NCBI GenBank assembly: GCA_020854925.1
Contig: JAHKLV010000195.1
Coordinates: 1-7,747 of the forward strand
Origin: Candidatus Methanofastidiosia archaeon
GTDB lineage: Archaea > Methanobacteriota_B > Thermococci > Methanofastidiosales > NM3
Direction of reading: 5' to 3'
Length of the DNA: 7,747 nucleotides
Positions within the stretch are counted from its first letter, which is position 1, and every line of letters begins with the position of its first letter. Positions 5,209-7,747 of this stretch are shown in pieces. Both the position numbers and the translations under genes were made by a program. Under the pieces are notes generated by a model. The model worked only from the letters and a program-made list of their open reading frames with translations. It did not search any database and had not been told where the DNA came from.

Positions 5209-6492
5209 ATGATCTATATCTGGACCTATGGTTGCACGTTCAACACGAGTGACAGCCAGACCATGCGGCATTTTCTCCATGATGAGCTCACCGACGACCT
5301 GGAACGGGCGGATATCGTCATATTCAACACGTGCGGGGTGAAGGGGCAGACCGAGCACCGGGTCCTGCGCGACATCGCGGGGGTCATGGGCACGAAGAAG
5401 GTCATCGTGGCCGGCTGCCTTCCCCTCATCAACGAGGGGGCGATACCTTCCGGCGTCGATGCCGTTATCGGCCCCGACCAGATACCACAGATACGTGATA
5501 TCGTGGCACGCGTACGGGCGGGCGGCAGGGTGCGTGACACGTCTCCCTCCAACGCCGAACCCGTGCTGCTGCCCCGGGAGGGTGAACCGCCGGTGGGCAT
5601 CGTTCCCATCTCCCTCGGGTGCAAGGGGTCATGTACCTACTGTGCCACACGATTTGCCCGCGGGCGCCTGCGAAGCTATGCCCCCGAGGACATCCTGCGG
5701 ACGGTCTCCCACCTCATAGAGGGGGGATATCGCGAGATAGAGCTCACCTCACAGGACACGGGATGCTACGGGGCAGATATCGGGACGTCGCTCCATCTGC
5801 TCCTTTCCTCGTTGGCGGCCCTTCCGGGAGACTTCCGGATACGGGTGGGGATGATGAACCCCAACCATGTGCTTGACGACCTTGACGACCTTGTCTCCTG
5901 TTTTGAGAACGAGAAGCTCTACTCCTTTGTGCACCTTCCTGTACAAGCGGGTTCGGACCGGGTGCTTCGGGACATGAATCGCCACTACACCTCAGCAGAG
6001 TTCCTTGACATCGTCGATGCCTTCCGCACCCGCATACCCGACCTGTACCTTGCCACCGACATCATCGTCGGATTTCCCGGTGAGTCTGAGGCGGAGTTCG
6101 CCGAGTCCTGTGACCTTATCCGCGCATGCCGTCCAGACAAGGTGAATGTGACGCGGTATTCGGCGCGCCCCGGCACGCCGGCGGCGGGCATGAAGCAGTT
6201 CCCCGACCGTATCAAGAAAGATCGCTCCCGTATCCTTACCAAGCTCGTACACCAGCTGTCATGGGACATCAATCAGGCGTATGTGGGTCGGGAGGTCCGG
6301 GCCCTTGTTACACAGGAAGGAAAAAAGGGAAGGCGCATCGGGCGCCTGGACAATTACAAACCGATTGTCGTCGATGGGCCCCTTGGGTCGTTCGTGACCT
6401 GCAGGGTCGTTAAGGCGACCTCGACATACCTCGTGGGCGCTTCACCTACTCGAGATGAGCAGCATCATAGAGAACACGATGAGGGCGCATGA
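5209..6492 (+). CDS. Radical-SAM tRNA t6A37 methylthiotransferase (CDKAL1/e-MtaB type)
   Basis: Predicted to convert t6A at position 37 of ANN-decoding tRNAs to 2-methylthio-t6A, using two 4Fe-4S clusters and S-adenosylmethionine. Domains in order in the 427 residues are: an MTTase N-terminal domain (about 1-100) with cluster ligands C9 (YGCTFN), C42 (NTCGVK) and C70 (AGCLP); a radical-SAM domain with C138-KGS-C142-TY-C145, followed by the family segments LTSQDTGCYG (179-188), LPVQAGSDRVL (243-253) and TDIIVGFPGE (283-292); and a C-terminal TRAM RNA-binding domain (about 355-412). NTCGVK and SQDTGCYG favour the archaeal/CDKAL1 group over MiaB or RimO. The start has GAGGGTG (5198-5204) upstream. 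The last 15 or so residues (PTRDEQHHREHDEGA) look like a non-conserved tail and overlap the convergent membrane protein gene. Unlike eukaryotic CDKAL1 it has no C-terminal membrane anchor. Confidence 0.93.
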   Translation: MIYIWTYGCTFNTSDSQTMRHFLHDELTDDLERADIVIFNTCGVKGQTEHRVLRDIAGVMGTKKVIVAGCLPLINEGAIPSGVDAVIGPDQIPQIRDIVARVRAGGRVRDTSPSNAEPVLLPREGEPPVGIVPISLGCKGSCTYCATRFARGRLRSYAPEDILRTVSHLIEGGYREIELTSQDTGCYGADIGTSLHLLLSSLAALPGDFRIRVGMMNPNHVLDDLDDLVSCFENEKLYSFVHLPVQAGSDRVLRDMNRHYTSAEFLDIVDAFRTRIPDLYLATDIIVGFPGESEAEFAESCDLIRACRPDKVNVTRYSARPGTPAAGMKQFPDRIKKDRSRILTKLVHQLSWDINQAYVGREVRALVTQEGKKGRRIGRLDNYKPIVVDGPLGSFVTCRVVKATSTYLVGASPTRDEQHHREHDEGA

Positions 6493-6654
6493 GTAGAGCA
6501 TCATGGACGTTTCCCGTGCCACGATGGCCCCGATGGAGGCGAGGGCAAACGGTTCGGACCCAAAGAGTGTTGCCGCAGCAAAGATGGCAATCCCCAAGGC
6601 CATCAGAAGGTAGCCCAGGCGGGCCCGGTGTGTCTGGTGTTTAACCTTTTGCAT
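6442..6654 (-). CDS. Small hydrophobic membrane protein, unknown function
   Basis: I do not recognise this family. From ATG 6654 the product is 70 residues: a basic start (MQKVKHQTHRAR), a strong transmembrane helix (about 14-33, LGYLLMALGIAIFAAATLFG), a semi-hydrophobic middle (FALASIGAIVARETS), and a second helix (about 51-68, MMLYSCALIVFSMMLLI) ending in SSR. The positive N-terminus suggests that both ends face the cytoplasm. The frame is open further upstream to ATG 6732, but that start would overlap the histone gene and add a Cys-containing stretch of unclear nature. I prefer 6654 because a TATA-like element lies at a suitable distance upstream. The 3' end overlaps the convergent methylthiotransferase gene by 51 bases. 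The hydrophobic pattern is too regular to dismiss, but the gene remains less certain than its neighbours. Confidence 0.6.
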   Translation of the reverse strand: MQKVKHQTHRARLGYLLMALGIAIFAAATLFGSEPFALASIGAIVARETSMMLYSCALIVFSMMLLISSR

Positions 6655-6682
6655 GTTGCAATCAATACAGTATCGAAATGAA

Positions 6683-6691
6683 CCATATTTC
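6683..6691 (-). promoter_or_regulatory. Possible TATA-like box for the small membrane protein
   Basis: On the minus strand GAAATATGG lies in a local AT-rich patch 28 bases before ATG 6654. It would place transcription start near 6660, giving a very short leader. It is a weak match to the archaeal consensus; its main value is as support for the shorter start. Confidence 0.35.
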
Positions 6692-6715
6692 ACAATACCA
6701 ACGGCTCCCAACGAA

Positions 6716-6916
6716 CTAGTCTTGTATGGCAAGACGGATATCTTCCCGCTTCACGGTCTTCCTGCCGGCATGCTCTGCAAAGATGACTGCCTCGCGGGCA
6801 ATCTCAAGGCCTTCTTCTTCCAGAACTTCCGCAAGGCGCATAGCTGCCTCGCTTGACACACGCTCAGCGCCGGACTTCCGGATAAGCTTTTCAATCGATG
6901 CCTTGGCAAGTATCAT
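6716..6916 (-). CDS. Archaeal histone (HMf family)
   Basis: Single histone-fold protein that dimerises and wraps DNA into archaeal nucleosomes. The 66 residues align without gaps to the Methanothermus HMf histones as I recall them. Conserved positions include G16 (small residue needed for close stacking of dimers), R19 in GAERVS (minor-groove arginine), H49 (dimer-dimer contact), R52-K53-T54 in HAGRKTVK (DNA-contacting loop) and D59 (partner of R52). Position 10, usually arginine, is lysine here. The central helix carries an acidic EVLEEEG run. The protein ends at AIQD, slightly shorter than the 67-69 of HMf. The gene has its own TATA box and palindrome in the 42-base gap downstream of the PP-loop gene, so it is probably transcribed separately. 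The start ATG 6916 has no strong Shine-Dalgarno, consistent with a short or absent leader. Confidence 0.96.
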   Translation of the reverse strand: MILAKASIEKLIRKSGAERVSSEAAMRLAEVLEEEGLEIAREAVIFAEHAGRKTVKREDIRLAIQD

Positions 6917-6934
6917 CGTACCACGATAACCCTT

Positions 6935-6944
6935 CTCAATTGAG
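6935..6944 (-). promoter_or_regulatory. Palindrome next to the histone TATA box
   Basis: CTCAATTGAG is a perfect 10-base palindrome directly abutting the TATA box on its downstream side, between TATA box and expected transcription start. A wider inverted pair, GATAAC (6925-6930) and GTTATC (6955-6960), brackets both elements. This is the usual place for an archaeal repressor site, but the protein that might bind is unknown. Confidence 0.4.
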
Positions 6945-6953
6945 ATATATAAA
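6945..6953 (-). promoter_or_regulatory. TATA box of the histone gene
   Basis: TTTATATAT on the minus strand is close to the archaeal consensus and is preceded by ATAACG. Its upstream end (6953) is 37 bases from the histone ATG, so transcription should start near 6921-6927 and leave a leader of only a few bases. It stands six bases beyond the stop of the PP-loop gene. Confidence 0.75.
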
Positions 6954-6958
6954 CGTTA

Positions 6959-7702
6959 TCATTCGATACTGCTCCCTTGGTCTGACATGATGGATTTGAT
7001 GAGAATGCAGGCATGCGAGGGGGTAATGGCCTGGCCGCGGACCTCGCGCATTACCCGCTGGAGCGAGACTCTTCGCGCGTGATCTCTCCCCGCATGGGCA
7101 CGGGCAAGGAGCGCGCATCCAAACACCGGGGACAGGTGCATGCCTGCTATCGACGCCAGCTCGTCCTTGGAAAGGGCAAGTGCGGCAGGCAGGTTGAGAA
7201 GTACCACCTCCTCGTCTACTGCCAGCGACTGTGCGCCGACCGAGAGCATGTCCCCATAAGCGACGATGTCGTACCCCTCAGCATGCGCATGCGCACGCAC
7301 GGCCCGCTCGATGGCATCATGGCACTGCCCGCAGGGATGGATGGCGCCTTCTGCCACCTTGGCGCGCACCGCTTCCATGTCCTCCGGTTCAGGGATGCGC
7401 ACCAGGGAAACGCCCAAGTCGTCCGCCCTGGCGTGCAGCCCCCCCGTGTCATCGTGTGCAACGACGACCGACGCAGCCGTTGGATTGAGGCCAAGACGTT
7501 TGCAGAGCACAAGCGTTGCCGTGCTATCGACACCGCCTGACCATGCAACAAGCGTTCGCAGTCCCGAATCAGGTGCCGTGACCCCCGTCTCGTAGGATGA
7601 CAGGGCTCGGGCGATGGCGGGCGAGATGGCCTCTGCACGCCTGGCGGCGTTTGCACGACGGTACGACACCGAGAAGGCATCGCGGCGGTATTCGCCATCC
7701 AT
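6959..7702 (-). CDS. PP-loop ATP pyrophosphatase with CxxC motif (COG2117-like)
   Basis: Member of the PP-loop (N-type ATP pyrophosphatase) superfamily, which adenylates a substrate at the expense of ATP, often for tRNA thiolation or nucleobase modification. From ATG 7702 the product is 247 residues. LVAWSGGVDSTATL (51-64) holds the SGGVDS PP-loop at 55-60. HPCGQCH (122-128) gives a C124xxC127 pair, and FGCALL (194-199) supplies another conserved-looking cysteine, C196; together they could form a metal or sulfur-transfer site. YGDMLSVGAQS (149-159) fits the family's second nucleotide-side motif. The N-terminal 50 residues are Arg/Ala-rich. The start at 7702 is chosen from AGGGGGTG a few bases upstream, but the frame stays open to the right edge (GTG 7735 and beyond), so the gene could be longer. 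I believe the archaeal family annotated as a predicted tRNA-modification subunit (COG2117) is the best match; substrate unknown. Confidence 0.8.
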   Translation of the reverse strand: MDGEYRRDAFSVSYRRANAARRAEAISPAIARALSSYETGVTAPDSGLRTLVAWSGGVDSTATLVLCKRLGLNPTAASVVVAHDDTGGLHARADDLGVSLVRIPEPEDMEAVRAKVAEGAIHPCGQCHDAIERAVRAHAHAEGYDIVAYGDMLSVGAQSLAVDEEVVLLNLPAALALSKDELASIAGMHLSPVFGCALLARAHAGRDHARRVSLQRVMREVRGQAITPSHACILIKSIMSDQGSSIE

Positions 7703-7747
7703 ACCCACCCCCTGCTCCGGCCAATGGTCGAACACGGTGCGGGCAGC

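Noticed and set aside
7013..7540. 175-codon plus-strand frame opposite the PP-loop gene
   Set aside because: The minus-strand frame has SGGVDS and CxxC motifs in correct order; the plus-strand translation shows no family features.
1..7747. CRISPR arrays, insertion sequences, tRNA or rRNA genes, phage or defence genes
   Set aside because: I found no regularly spaced repeats, no transposase or terminal repeats, and no tRNA-like cloverleaf; nearly all of the window is accounted for by conserved housekeeping genes and short promoters.

Overview
The window comes from a euryarchaeon. The evidence is the archaeal exosome superoperon (RNase P proteins, SBDS, Rrp4/Rrp41/Rrp42, L37Ae, RpoP, Brix, Pcc1), a 66-residue archaeal histone, AT-rich TATA boxes in otherwise GC-rich DNA, and Shine-Dalgarno sequences close to GGAGGTGAT. 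The protein sequences look most like methanogens or relatives of the class Methanomicrobia/Methanosarcinales. That placement is inference from memory of those families, not a search.

Layout. At 2-726 are the 3' end of the RNase P p30 gene (rnp3, cut by the window edge) and the RNase P Pop5 gene (rnp2), overlapping by GTGA. At 727-854 is a gap holding a strong TATA-like box and a GC-rich hairpin. In many euryarchaea the proteasome alpha gene psmA lies here; it is absent. At 855-4916 is a tightly packed run, with most junctions overlapping or only a few bases apart: SBDS, rrp4, rrp41, rrp42, rpl37ae, rpoP, a Brix-domain protein and pcc1. After a short gap with its own TATA box come a small two-helix membrane protein (4954-5199) and a radical-SAM tRNA methylthiotransferase of the archaeal/CDKAL1 type (5209-6492). 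The rest is on the minus strand, read from right to left: a PP-loop ATPase with a CxxC motif (about 7702-6959, possibly extending past the right edge), an archaeal histone with its own promoter (6916-6716), and a second small membrane protein (6654-6442) whose 3' end overlaps the 3' end of the methylthiotransferase gene.

How it fits together. The plus-strand genes couple RNA processing and decay (RNase P, exosome) with ribosome maturation (SBDS, Brix, L37Ae), transcription (RpoP) and tRNA modification. Pcc1 is part of the KEOPS complex that makes t6A at tRNA position 37. The methylthiotransferase two genes downstream is predicted to convert t6A to ms2t6A, so two consecutive steps of one pathway sit side by side.

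Most of the window is ordinary, well-conserved archaeal housekeeping. The points that stand out are the missing psmA replaced by a promoter with a structured leader, an unusual CX4C zinc knuckle in RpoP, the small membrane protein cotranscribed with the methylthiotransferase, a palindrome next to the histone TATA box, and the tail-to-tail gene overlap. I do not see a clearly new defence or mobile system.
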